In this document: one piece after another, positions 9,522 through 17,513 of the stretch
How the letters are laid out: each line of letters begins with the position of its first letter
Numbering within the stretch: the first letter of the stretch is position 1
Assembly: GCA_965197795.1 (NCBI GenBank)
Contig: OZ240228.1
Location: forward strand, 2,542,001-2,606,000
DNA: 64,000 nt
Direction: 5' to 3'
Origin: WHTK01 sp965197795
GTDB lineage: Bacteria > Chloroflexota > Dehalococcoidia > DSTF01 > WHTK01
Notes under the pieces: model-generated
The model's database searches: none
Seen by the model: only the letters and a program-made list of their open reading frames with translations
What the model was told of the DNA's origin: nothing
Program-made: the position numbers and the translations under genes

Positions 9522-10845
9522 TCATCTGTTCAGGGGAAGGCGAATGTTCACAGTAGCCCCCCGGCCAGGACCACCGCTCGCTACCGTAGCGGTTCCCCCA
9601 TGTGCTTCGATGATGGCTCGGGTGATGGCCAGTCCCAGACCCGTGCCGCCTATTCCCCGGCTGCGAGCTTGGTTAGTACGGTAGAAGCGGTCGAAGACAT
9701 GGGGAATGTCTGCATCATCGATGCCGATCCCGTCATCGGTGATCGAGATAACCAGCGCCTCGTCGCTTTCTTGCCTGGCCTTGAGCAAAACGCTTCCCCC
9801 CGCCTCGGTGCAATGGATGGCGTTGCCGATGACGTTTCCCAGTGCCTGGCTCATGCGCATCCGGTCGAGGTCCACGTCCGGGAGGTCGGGGGCCAGGTCC
9901 AGCGACAATGCAACTTGTCTAGTCTCACATTGGGGCTGCCAGCGGTCCACCTCTGCTGTGAACAGATCACAAACCGATGTTGCTTCCAGTGCAGGCCTCA
10001 GCTCGCCATGGTCGGTCTCCGCAAGCCAGTCCAAGGTCCGTTACGATGCCGCTTAATCGGTCCACTTCCTGGATGATGTGGTCGGAGGCGCTCTCAGGGG
10101 ACTGTAGTCCATCCCGCAGCCCCTTCGCCTCCAGCTTTATGACGCTCAGAGGCGTATTCAACTCATGGGAAACGTCATTTATCAGCCGTCTGCGGAGGTC
10201 GCGCTGGGTCTCCAAGGCGGAGGTCATTCGGTTGAACGCCGCGCTCATACGACCCAGCTCGTCCGAGGACGTGACCGGCAGCCGGGTGGTATCTCCCTGT
10301 GCAATTGCCTGGGTTGCTTCCGTTAATGCAGTCACGGGCGCCGTGATCCGTTTGGACAGCCAAAGGGCCAGCAGTATGGCGACGCCGGCCGTCATCGCTC
10401 CGCCAATCAGGGTGATATACAGGAGCGTCCTGAGAAACCCGCGTGACTCGGTGGATAGGAACTCTTGGTTTACGTCCACGTAAACGTGGCCTACGGCCTG
10501 GTTCGCAGCCAAATCGAACCGTCTCTCGACGCCCGCCCAAATCGGACACGGCCGTCCCAGGGGGGGGGGGGCAGATCGGACAGGTTGTCTGTTACCACGC
10601 GCCCGTCGAGGCTGGTGATGACCACGCGCACTTGGTCATAGTGAAAGGTCTCGGAGTGTTCTCCCTCGCTTTCCTCCGACCGCTCCCCACTTCCGGCTCC
10701 ATCGTATATGTATCCGGCCTCTGACAGAGCCGCGTCCACTGTTGTCCATCCGCCGGCAGCGGTGTACTCCCGGCTCAGATTTCGCGCCACCTGGACCCCC
10801 TCGTCCTCGCCTATCCGGTCACGAACACACCCAAGCGGGACTGCG
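9522..10845 (-). pseudogene. Sensor histidine kinase, 5'-truncated and frameshifted
   Basis: Remnant of a membrane sensor kinase. In order on the minus strand: an extracytoplasmic sensor part (VARNLSREYTAAGGWTTVD), membrane helix (TLLYITLIGGAMTAGVAIL), HAMP region, phosphoacceptor motif NDVSHELNTPLSVIKLEA with the catalytic His, then the ATPase domain with N-box (NVIGNAIH), DDGIGID, FDRFYR and GTGLGLAI. The first membrane helix is missing. Frame changes occur near 10820, in the C12 tract at 10560-10571 and at about 10029, so no continuous protein is made from this sequence. No response regulator is adjacent. Confidence 0.75.
10560..10571. repeat. 12-base G/C homopolymer inside the kinase frame
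   Basis: Twelve G on the plus strand (C12 in the coding direction). The frame before the tract gives DNLSDLPPPP; the sensible continuation (FDLAANQAVGHVYVDVNQE) lies one frame away, so the tract length decides whether the kinase is read through. It could be a phase-variation switch or a homopolymer sequencing error. Confidence 0.7.
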
Positions 10846-10950
10846 TGGCGTAGTCGTTGAGGGCGCGGGCGATGTGCAGCATCCCCGTTCCGGCCTCAGC
10901 CATGTCGCAGATGCGCTTGACCACGCAGGAGGCGTTAGGCCCACAAATTC
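10846..10950 (-). pseudogene. Serine recombinase fragment (Recombinase domain)
   Basis: The minus strand reads ASCVVKRICDMAEAGTGMLH followed by IARALNDYAT, the pattern of the helical linker after the catalytic domain of large serine recombinases. Only about 30 residues remain, joined directly to the truncated kinase, so the junction probably marks an old rearrangement. Confidence 0.4.
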
Positions 10951-11088
10951 CCGCCATGGCGTAGCGTGCTCGCTGGTACACTACTAGGACTCAACTGACG
11001 GGAGTGATGAACGATAATACCAAGCCCATATACGGGACCTCGAAACGGGCCTCGACTTCTCTTCCTTGCAGCGCTGCTGCTCGGCGCC

Positions 11089-11928
11089 ATGCTGATGGTG
11101 TCGTGCAATGGCGACAGCGCAGGCGCTCCAACGCGGGCCAATCTCGAACAGGCGACGTATCTCACTGAGAACACCGAGGAGGGGATGGCCACACTCGAAG
11201 ATGGCGAGTTCCGTCAGCCGGTTGCCCCCGGCTCGGCCGCCGAAATGGTAATCGAGCTCGACAAGTGGACCACCGGCGACATCGATGGGCGTTACAGTGT
11301 CGATGCGGCTGCGATTACGATCGAGGAGCCTGGCGGCAGCGGCACGTTCTATTACCTCCATGCACTGGTCAGCGATGACGGGGCACTGTCCGACGCAGCC
11401 GTCGCGTTCCTCGGCGACCGCGTCCGGATCGAGGGCGTCTCTATCCACGACAGCATCATTACCGTCGCCATGCTCGACCGGGCGCCGCAATTCCCGTTCT
11501 CGGAGCCCGCGACGATCGCCGTGATCCGTCGGTTCCGGCTCGAGAACGAGACGCTGGTGGAGCAGGATGTCGGCGGCGACCGTGAGTTCATATGCGACGA
11601 TACCCTACCCGACGTTGTGTTGGTGATCGTGCTTTCGCCCTCAGCTGGCGAAGAGGTGAAGAGCGGATTCATAGCAAGCGGCTGCTCGCGCACCTTCGAG
11701 TCGAACGTCCAGTGGCGGTTGCTCGGACGTAGCGGCGAGGTGTTGTCGAGCGGCCACACTTCCGGCGGGGGTATTTACGGTCCGGGAGTCTTCCATTTCA
11801 GCGTGGAATTCGCAGTGGCCCAGCGGCAGGTAGCGCTGCTCGAGGTCTTCGAAGACGACGTGTCCGAAGGCGAGGGCTACCCGCCGCCTCGGGTTGTCGT
11901 GCCGGTGATTATCGACACGGCCGACTGA
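11089..11928 (+). CDS. Gmad2-domain lipoprotein-like protein
   Basis: Predicted envelope protein, 279 residues from ATG 11089. The last 100 residues (from LVIVLSPSAGEEVKSGF through FESNVQWRL, GVFHFSVEF and RVVVPVIID) match the Gmad2 immunoglobulin-like domain known from spore-germination and other surface proteins. The start is doubtful: in-frame codons upstream encode GPRLLFLAALLLGAMLMVSC, a good lipoprotein signal, yet no ATG, GTG or TTG lies between the TGA at 11008 and ATG 11089. A base may have been lost near ATG 11007, or a rare start is used. A role in ligand or cell-wall binding is inference. Confidence 0.65.
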   Translation: MLMVSCNGDSAGAPTRANLEQATYLTENTEEGMATLEDGEFRQPVAPGSAAEMVIELDKWTTGDIDGRYSVDAAAITIEEPGGSGTFYYLHALVSDDGALSDAAVAFLGDRVRIEGVSIHDSIITVAMLDRAPQFPFSEPATIAVIRRFRLENETLVEQDVGGDREFICDDTLPDVVLVIVLSPSAGEEVKSGFIASGCSRTFESNVQWRLLGRSGEVLSSGHTSGGGIYGPGVFHFSVEFAVAQRQVALLEVFEDDVSEGEGYPPPRVVVPVIIDTAD

Positions 11929-12063
11929 GGCTGAGCCTGGATGAGCTGCCCGCGAGCAGGGAGGGGAACCGGTTGGCCTCTCCAGATTGTTCCGGAACCC
12001 GCAGCAGCTGACTTCTGACTTCGCCTGAAGCCGAAACCGCTCCGCCCGACGACCGCTGGAGCT

Positions 12064-12741
12064 GCTGCACAGTAGAGGGCAAGACGGACCGCACGGTCCA
12101 GTCCTACGCAGAGACGTTGCGCCAGTTCCGGCGCGCTGGGCGCGAGCTTGGCCTGCCGGAGGATGTGGAAGCCTTCGGGCCGGCCCACGTCTACCTCTTC
12201 ATGGGCTGGGTGCGCGACCGCGGCGTGAGCGCCGGTACTCAGCACCGCCGCCAGCGCGAGGTCAAGGCGTTCTTCTCCTGGTGCCGGCGCCTGGACTACG
12301 TAGACGAGAACCCGTTCATGCGGGTGCCGATGGTGAGGCGGGAGCAGAAGGTCATCCAGCCCTTCTCAAAGGACGACCTAACGACCTTGCTAACTGCCTG
12401 CAATCCCCAGACCTACGTGGGCTCTCGCATGAGGGCGATGATCCTCTTCCTCCTAGATACCGGCGTGCGTTCAAGCGAGCTCGTCTCGCTTGAGCTTTGC
12501 GATGTCCTCTTCGAGGAGGGCCGTGTCCGCGTCCTTCAAGGCAAGGGACGGAAGCAGCGCTGGACGGCGATAAGCGAGGTAGCCCTCGCTGCCCTCAGAA
12601 CCTACCTGGACGACTTTCGCGGCTGGAGCGAAGGCCACCTCTTCCAGACCGTAGACGGCCGAGCCCTTCGCAATCATCACATGAACGTTATGTTCACTCG
12701 TCACGGTCTGAGGGCTGGGGTTAGCCAGGTCAACCCCCAGA
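12064..12741 (+). pseudogene. Tyrosine recombinase B, both ends missing (copy 2)
   Basis: One open frame covers CTVEGKTDRTVQSYAETLRQ, the core-binding domain, and the catalytic domain through TGVRSSELVSLEL (catalytic Arg), GKGRKQRWTAISEVAL (Lys) and NHHMNVMFTRHG. It breaks off in QVNP, just before the HRFRHT box, so the second Arg, the His residues and the Tyr nucleophile are absent. The left end begins inside the coding sequence too. Nearly identical in DNA to the copy at 24.6-25.5 kb. Confidence 0.75.
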
Positions 12742-12742
12742 G

Positions 12743-12991
12743 GCCTGGCGGCGTGCAGTCAACGGTATCGACAAGCCCGTGTACTATAAGGGGGAGGTTG
12801 TCGGGAGCATCACGAAGTACTCGGATAGGCTGTTGATGTTCCTCCTCAAGGCACACGACCCGAAGTTCCGCGACGGCGGCAAGGTCGAGCAGCCCGGCGC
12901 CACTGATGCCGGCGTTGACAGAGACCGCGAGAAGAGGATTATGGAGCGCCTGGACAGGATGGCGGCACTGGATGATGAGGCTAATGAGTGA
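12743..12991 (+). pseudogene. Phage small-terminase/HTH-like protein, C-terminal fragment
   Basis: Joined directly to the broken recombinase: EAWRRAVNGIDKPVYYKGEV then VGSITKYSDRLLMFLLKAHD and a charged tail ending MAALDDEANE. The YYKGEVVG...KYSDRLLMFLLKA pattern is common at the C-terminus of phage terminase-small-subunit-like DNA-binding proteins. The N-terminal DNA-binding part is missing. Marks prophage debris. Confidence 0.45.
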
Positions 12992-13332
12992 CGCCGGCCA
13001 AAGGACGCTCCATCTCGGAGGCGACTGGCCGTCTGCCGTGAAGCCGCAAATGCCCCATCAAATGCCGGTGTTTCCTCTCATGTTGGCTGCGGGACACGAG
13101 TTCCTTCCTGGTGTGCCGGTCCATTCCAGGCCGCGTTAGGCACTCTAGCGCGATCTCCGAGAACAGACCCTGATCTTCCGGTGATTCGGCGGCCGTGGCG
13201 CGGCCCACCCACCGCACCGCACGCATTAGCAGTTCTTCGATCGGGTCTCGTACTTCATGAGCCACCAGCTCCTCGACGCCGCTTACTTCTGGCCAGCGGA
13301 GGGTCGGGGCCGCGGTAGGCCCCGCAAGCATC

Positions 13333-13372
13333 TTGACACTGACGACAATTATACCTAGTCTGTTAGCTAGTC
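13333..13372 (+). promoter_or_regulatory. Promoter and repeated hexamer before toxin-antitoxin genes
   Basis: TTGACA at 13333-13338 is followed 17 bases later by a weak TAGTCT. Two direct copies of CTAGTC at 13355-13360 and 13367-13372 are spaced 12 bases apart, fitting an autoregulatory antitoxin operator. On the minus strand TATAAT is also visible here. Inference. Confidence 0.35.
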
Positions 13373-13397
13373 AGGACAATAGGAATTGAGGTGAGCC

Positions 13398-13658
13398 ATG
13401 ACCAGGACATGGCCAGTACAAGATGCCAAGTCGCGGTTCAGTGAGTTCCTCGACACAGCCCTTGCTGAAGGGCCTCAAATCGTTACCAAGCGAAATGTTG
13501 AGACCGCCGTGCTTCTCCCCATCGAGCAGTGGCGCAGGCTGCAGCGCATGACCAGGCCTGACCTGAAGGAGTTGCTCCTCGCTACGGAGGGCCGCACCGA
13601 GGAGCTTACGCCACCACGCCGACAGCATCGCCACCGAATACCCTCGGCCGTGGAGTAG
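13398..13658 (+). CDS. Phd/YefM-type antitoxin
   Basis: Antitoxin of a type II module, 86 residues, with GAGGTGA just upstream of ATG 13398. TWPVQDAKSRFSEFLDTALA, GPQIVTKRNVETAVLLPIEQW and the following helix are the Phd/YefM N-terminal DNA-binding fold. The Arg/Pro-rich C-terminus would wrap the toxin. It is followed immediately, in the same frame after one TAG, by a PIN-domain toxin. Expected to repress its own promoter together with the toxin. Confidence 0.8.
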   Translation: MTRTWPVQDAKSRFSEFLDTALAEGPQIVTKRNVETAVLLPIEQWRRLQRMTRPDLKELLLATEGRTEELTPPRRQHRHRIPSAVE

Positions 13659-13661
13659 GTC

Positions 13662-14075
13662 ATATACCTCCTCGATACTAACGTGGTCTCGGAGCTGCGT
13701 CGCCCCCGTCCGCACGGCGCTGTCCTCGATTGGATTGCCGATGTGGCCGCAGAGCAGCTCTTCCTGTCTGCCGTTACGGTTGGAGAGATACAGGCGGGGA
13801 TCGAGATCACCCGAGAGCAGGATGCAGCCAGGGCGGAGGAACTAGAAGCGTGGCTGGACAAAGTCCTGGCTTCCTACGGTGTATTGCCAATGGACGCTCC
13901 CGCCTTCCGGGAGTGGGCGCGGCTCATGCACAGGAGATCGGACGCTATGAGCGAAGACGCCATGATAGCGGCGACGGCCATTGTGCACCGGCTGACGGTG
14001 GTCACCCGGAACGTGAGTGACTTCGTCCAGCTCGGGGTTGAGTTGCAGAATCCATTCGAAGGGGAAGTCGGATGA
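13662..14075 (+). CDS. FitB/VapC-type PIN-domain toxin
   Basis: Predicted Mg-dependent ribonuclease toxin. IYLLDTNVVSELRRPRPHG carries the first catalytic Asp; VTVGEIQAGIE, EDAMIAATA and LTVVTRNVSDF carry the remaining acidic residues and PIN signatures. The start is odd: the frame opens right after the antitoxin TAG (13656-13658) with GTC ATA TAC CTC, so there is no ATG, GTG or TTG before the catalytic Asp. The first standard start, GTG 13683, would delete that Asp. Either ATA 13662 is used or the start codon has decayed and the toxin is weak or dead. Confidence 0.65.
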   Translation: MYLLDTNVVSELRRPRPHGAVLDWIADVAAEQLFLSAVTVGEIQAGIEITREQDAARAEELEAWLDKVLASYGVLPMDAPAFREWARLMHRRSDAMSEDAMIAATAIVHRLTVVTRNVSDFVQLGVELQNPFEGEVG

Positions 14076-14446
14076 CCACTACAGCCAACGGCGCTACGAC
14101 AAACCTGGCAAGGTTCCAGGATTTAGGGCGCTGATGCCTCGTTCCTTGAGCTCGAAGCGGAACTGGACGACGGAGGGGTCGCCGGCGGCATCAGGCCAGG
14201 TGTCCGGCCAGGGACGGGGCCAAGCCGCGCCTCGACTAACAAGCGACGACAGCATTCGCACATATGTGCACTTTTGGCCTGAGAACGCGTTGAAACCCCC
14301 CATATACGTAATATTTGTCATATTTTGTATCTGGGAGGTGGCCTGAAACCTGCCGCTTTCCTGCTGTTTTGACGGGAAACTGCAGGGAAACAGGCTTTTT
14401 GACGCTGTTTTGACGCTGTTTTGGGGCTGTTTTGGGGCTGGAGCCA
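14076..14446. other. Gap ending in short GT-rich repeats
   Basis: No gene seen. At 14395-14438 the units TTTTGACGCTG and TTTTGGGGCTG repeat in tandem immediately before the tRNA fragment. Long minus-strand frames here are the usual artefacts of tRNA-flanking sequence. Confidence 0.3.
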
Positions 14447-14495
14447 CTGACTTTTAATCCGTCGGTCCAGGGTTCGAATCCCTGAGGGCCCACCA
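14447..14495 (+). pseudogene. tRNA-Lys 3' fragment (att-like)
   Basis: CTGACTTTTAATCC (anticodon loop with TTT), then a T-arm that pairs (CAGGG-TTCGAAT-CCCTG) and an acceptor 3' strand ending GGGCCCACCA. The 5' half (GGGCCCT acceptor strand and D-arm) is not found upstream. Tyrosine integrases commonly target tRNA 3' halves. A second such fragment lies at 28203-28251 in the same orientation; 17 bases (14448-14464) are identical. Confidence 0.65.
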
Positions 14496-14675
14496 CGTTT
14501 TTCGAAGCTAGAATCGCGTATTTCTCCAAAGAGCTGAGCGCGATTTCGTCGTTCTGACAGCAGTTTTGACAGCAACGTCCGTGGACGTCGGTGGACTTTC
14601 GTGGACGCCTTCTAACCTCGCAAAGGATGTGGCTGCTAGCCTAGGGAGCCTTTTGACGCCGGACCGTTCATATCT

Positions 14676-15170
14676 TCAGGGCGTGGCCGGTGCTGGCGCC
14701 GCCCCTATCTGCTCCAGGAGGTAGACAACGTCCTCGTCGCGCCAGCCGGCCTGTCGCAGCTGCTCGACGTCATCAAAGACAATGCCGGAAGGATTGATTG
14801 TCAGCAGCTCGGCGTATTCGAGCATGGCTGTCTGTTTGGCAGTGAGCTCGGCCAAGCGCCAGTTATTGCGGAACTGCGAGGCAAGTTCCTCGTCCTCGGT
14901 TTCGTTACGCAGAAACTCTGCGTGGGCCAGCGTTCAATACTGGCAATGATTGGCCGCTGACGTGACGGTCGCCACCATCTGGCGCTCAGCGGGGGTCAGG
15001 CCGGAGTCAGGCGAGTTCATCACGTTCGCGTAATGCGAGAAGAAGGACTCTACCAAGCTTGGCCGCACACTGCTGGAGCTAACGATGTTGCAGACCCAGC
15101 CACGCGCCTCCAACGCTTCCTCGAGCCTGCCCGTAGCTTCCTCTGGTGTAACGATTCTGACGTGGGCCAT
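14676..15170 (-). CDS. AhpD-like/CMD-family peroxidase-related protein, candidate selenoprotein
   Basis: Alkylhydroperoxidase D-like fold, 164 residues if the TGA at 14936-14934 is decoded. ATG 15170 has AAGGAGG seven bases upstream. The family redox signature is E-x(n)-C-x-x-C-x-x-x-H; here Glu62 (TPAERQMVATV) precedes NHC76QY-TGA-TLAH83, so the TGA stands exactly at the second redox Cys. After it 85 more sense codons follow (AHAEFLRNETEDEELASQF, LTAKQTAMLEYAELL, WRDEDVVYLLEQIG) to a TGA at 14678-14676, giving normal family length and normal C-terminal sequence. A perfect 7-bp hairpin lies 10 bases after the TGA. Reading it as selenocysteine is inference; the alternative is a single nonsense mutation of TGC/TGT. 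The Sec machinery is not in this window. Confidence 0.7.
14907..14923 (-). promoter_or_regulatory. SECIS-like hairpin downstream of in-frame TGA
   Basis: In the coding direction ACGCAGA-GTT-TCTGCGT forms a perfect 7-bp stem with a G-first loop. The loop begins 17 bases after the TGA, inside the 16-37 base window I recall for bacterial SECIS elements. It lies wholly within the reading frame. Confidence 0.5.
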
Positions 15171-15379
15171 TGCGTATCCTCCTTGTCATCGAAGCCCGAT
15201 CTCAGTCCAGCCCCGCGACGAAGAGCAAGACGTAAGTCGCAAACGCACTCGGCTTCGGGAGTCCCCTTACGTTATGACCATCGAATCGCCGACGAAGAAT
15301 CCGTGGGGATGGTTCCAGGTCAGGCGGCTCAAGTGGTGTCTCCTGAAGACACGAAGTCCCTACACTCTGACGCGGACGA

Positions 15380-16048
15380 TCATGTCAGCGCCGGCCGCCA
15401 CTGCTCCAAGCGATAAGCACTGTCCCAGAACATCCATTCCAGGCGCACTGACTTGCCGAATGCCTCCTGCATCGAACGCCTCTGATTCAAGGAAGCCTCC
15501 TGCCCTAGCGCCTCGACTATCTCGATGATGCGCCTAACGCTCTCGTCGAAGGCTTCGCCCGAGTAAGTCTCGATCCAACGGGCATAAGGATTGGATTGCA
15601 GATGACGCTCGGCACGGCTGGCGATCGTGTTGCCGACCTCTCGGTAGACCCAGAAACAGGGGAGGAGGGCGGCCGCGGCTACATGGTGCGTGTCCGTGCT
15701 CGCTGTGGCCAACAAGAACTGGGTATACGCGAAGCAGGCCGGCGCGCGATCGACGTCCAATGAGACTGTGTAGTCTTGGAAGTAGGTCTCGTGTAGCTGG
15801 CGCTCCACGGCGAATACTTCGTGCGCGAAGCCCATGAATGACTGCGCCGCAGCGAGGTCCGGTAGCCGAGATCCCGCTAAAGCGAGGGCCCTCGAGAAGT
15901 CCCGCAGGTAGAGAGCATCCTGCTTCAAATAGAACACGAATCGTTCCCTTGACAGCGAACCGGTTGTGAGCTCCTCGATGAACGGATGTAGCAGGATCTC
16001 TTCGTAGACCGGCAGCGTGCTTTGCCACAACTCGTCCGTGAAGGTCAC
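15380..16048 (-). CDS. tenA: Aminopyrimidine aminohydrolase TenA
   Basis: TenA/THI-4 family thiaminase II, 222 residues, which salvages pyrimidine from degraded thiamine by hydrolysing aminopyrimidines. The GTG at 16048 overlaps the thiD stop (GTGA) and has GGGAGGAGG before it; a longer frame adds six residues. Recognised by LHPFIEELTTGSL, FVFYLKQDALYLRDFSRAL, LPCFWVYREVG with the catalytic Cys, YARWIETYSGEAFDESV and the closing EWMFWDSAYRLEQW. It is the last gene of the thiamine operon and translation is probably coupled to thiD. Confidence 0.93.
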   Translation of the reverse strand: MTFTDELWQSTLPVYEEILLHPFIEELTTGSLSRERFVFYLKQDALYLRDFSRALALAGSRLPDLAAAQSFMGFAHEVFAVERQLHETYFQDYTVSLDVDRAPACFAYTQFLLATASTDTHHVAAAALLPCFWVYREVGNTIASRAERHLQSNPYARWIETYSGEAFDESVRRIIEIVEALGQEASLNQRRSMQEAFGKSVRLEWMFWDSAYRLEQWRPALT

Positions 16049-16875
16049 GACGCCTCCTCCCGCCACAGCGCATGGAAATGATGGACCGGACCATGTCCGT
16101 GGCCCAGCTTAAATGCCGCTCCCGCCTCGATGGCGTCCTGTATGTATTGGCGGGCGCGTTCGACCGCCGATTCCAGTGGTGCTCCACGCGCCAGGTAAGC
16201 GGCAATGGCCGAGGAAAGCGTGCATCCGGTCCCGTGGGTATTCGCTGTATCGATGCGCTGGAATTCGAACCAGCGTGTGGCCTCACTCGATCCATCGCGC
16301 CACGCCAGTACATCGGCGCTGAGGCGATCGCCGGTCAGGTGCCCGCCCTTGAGCAGTACAGCCCTCGCACCCAGCCTCAGCAGCCCTGAGGCTGCAGTCT
16401 CCATAGCGCCTCGACCATCGATCGCACAATCGAGCAGCGCCTCCGCCTCCGGGATGTTTGGCGTGATCAGGTCCGCAAACGGGAGCAGGTGGGTCCTGAG
16501 TGCTTCTATCGCCGGCTCAGCCAGCAGGCGATCGCCGCTCTTCGCGACCATCACGGGATCGAGCACTACCGGACCGGCGCCCCAGCGACGTAGAGCATCG
16601 GCAACTGCCGATGTCGTCTCGGCGTTGTACAGCATGCCAATTTTTACCGCATCGACGCCAATGTCCGAGATGATGGCATCCAGCTGCGCTACGACCACGT
16701 CTGCCGGCACGGGATGTACGGCGGTAACCTCGCGCGTGTTCTGGGCGGTCAGGGCTGTGATCACAGACATGCCATAGCAGCCCAGAGCTGAGAACGTCTT
16801 CAGATCGGCCTGGATGCCGGCTCCACCGCCAGAGTCGGACCCCGCTATGGTCAGCGCACGAACGTAGCTGGCCAT
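16045..16875 (-). CDS. thiD: Hydroxymethylpyrimidine/phosphomethylpyrimidine kinase ThiD
   Basis: Ribokinase-fold kinase, 276 residues, which phosphorylates HMP and then HMP-phosphate to give the pyrimidine diphosphate for thiamine. Visible: ALTIAGSDSGGGAGIQADLK at the N-terminus, GMSVITALTAQNT, LDPVMVAKSGDRLL, DLITPNIPEAEALL, VLLKGGHL and the anion-hole motif NTHGTGCTLSSAIAAYLARG with the catalytic Cys region. ATG 16875 overlaps the tenI stop by one base. The gene supplies and recycles pyrimidine with TenA next to it. Confidence 0.95.
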   Translation of the reverse strand: MASYVRALTIAGSDSGGGAGIQADLKTFSALGCYGMSVITALTAQNTREVTAVHPVPADVVVAQLDAIISDIGVDAVKIGMLYNAETTSAVADALRRWGAGPVVLDPVMVAKSGDRLLAEPAIEALRTHLLPFADLITPNIPEAEALLDCAIDGRGAMETAASGLLRLGARAVLLKGGHLTGDRLSADVLAWRDGSSEATRWFEFQRIDTANTHGTGCTLSSAIAAYLARGAPLESAVERARQYIQDAIEAGAAFKLGHGHGPVHHFHALWREEAS

Positions 16876-17513
16876 TATCCAGACCTCTCTGCCACTCGGG
16901 CTGCGTCTAAAGCCTCACGCAGATCACGCACCGCTGCAGCCATGTTGGGTGCGCAGAGGACGCTAGTTACAACGGCCACACCGGACGCTCCGGCTTCAAC
17001 GCACAATGTTACGCGGTCAGGCGTGACACCTCCGATCGCCAATGCTGGTAGCGAGGTTGCGGATGCGATCCTGCTCAGCACCTCCCGGCCGGCGCCAGCA
17101 GCCGGCTTGGAGCCCGCGTCGAACACGGTACCTGCCACGACGAAGTCCGCCCCCGCCGCCTCGGCCTTCATGGCTGCTTCCGGAGAATGAACCGAAGCAC
17201 CCCGAAGTAACCGCAACGGCTCGTAACGCGCTGGAATCTGTGCTTCAGGCCATTGCACGCCCTCGTACCCAAGCTCGAGGGCTTGGCCGGCTGTTCCGTT
17301 TAGCAGGACGGGGACTGCAGAGCCTTGCGTCGCCGTCCGCGCCTCCCGGGCAAGAGCGGCCGACCTCTCAGGCGGCTCGCTTTTGGTTCGCACCTGCAAC
17401 CCGAGCCTCGGCACGTCCAGTCCCGCCAGCTCCGACAACGCCCCAATCCACTGGCGATCGGTGTCGAAGATCGACCGCTCGATGACGACGTACAGGTCGA
17501 TCGCATTGCTCAT
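16875..17513 (-). CDS. tenI: Thiazole tautomerase TenI-like (ThiE superfamily)
   Basis: A ThiE-fold protein of 212 residues. It resembles TenI, the thiazole tautomerase, more than ThiE: RGASVHSPEAAMKAEAAGAD carries the TenI catalytic His, followed by VFDAGSKPAAGAGREVL and PALAIGGVTPDRV. A bona fide thiE with the phosphate- and pyrimidine-binding motifs is present upstream, which supports a tautomerase role acting on the ThiG product. ATG 17513 overlaps the thiG stop (ATGA). The longer frame upstream is thiG in another frame. Confidence 0.8.
   Translation of the reverse strand: MSNAIDLYVVIERSIFDTDRQWIGALSELAGLDVPRLGLQVRTKSEPPERSAALAREARTATQGSAVPVLLNGTAGQALELGYEGVQWPEAQIPARYEPLRLLRGASVHSPEAAMKAEAAGADFVVAGTVFDAGSKPAAGAGREVLSRIASATSLPALAIGGVTPDRVTLCVEAGASGVAVVTSVLCAPNMAAAVRDLREALDAARVAERSG

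Noticed and set aside
12981..13331. Minus-strand frame of 116 codons with a TATAAT upstream
   Set aside because: No family, no ribosome site, and basic C-terminal composition typical of a chance frame; the TATAAT more likely belongs to the toxin-antitoxin control region.
14395..14438. Tandem TTTTGACGCTG/TTTTGGGGCTG units, considered as a CRISPR-like repeat
   Set aside because: Units are contiguous without spacers and only about four copies; no cas genes in the window.
14447..14495. Functional tRNA-Lys gene
   Set aside because: The D-arm and 5' acceptor strand are absent upstream, so only a 3' fragment remains; the same holds at 28203-28251.
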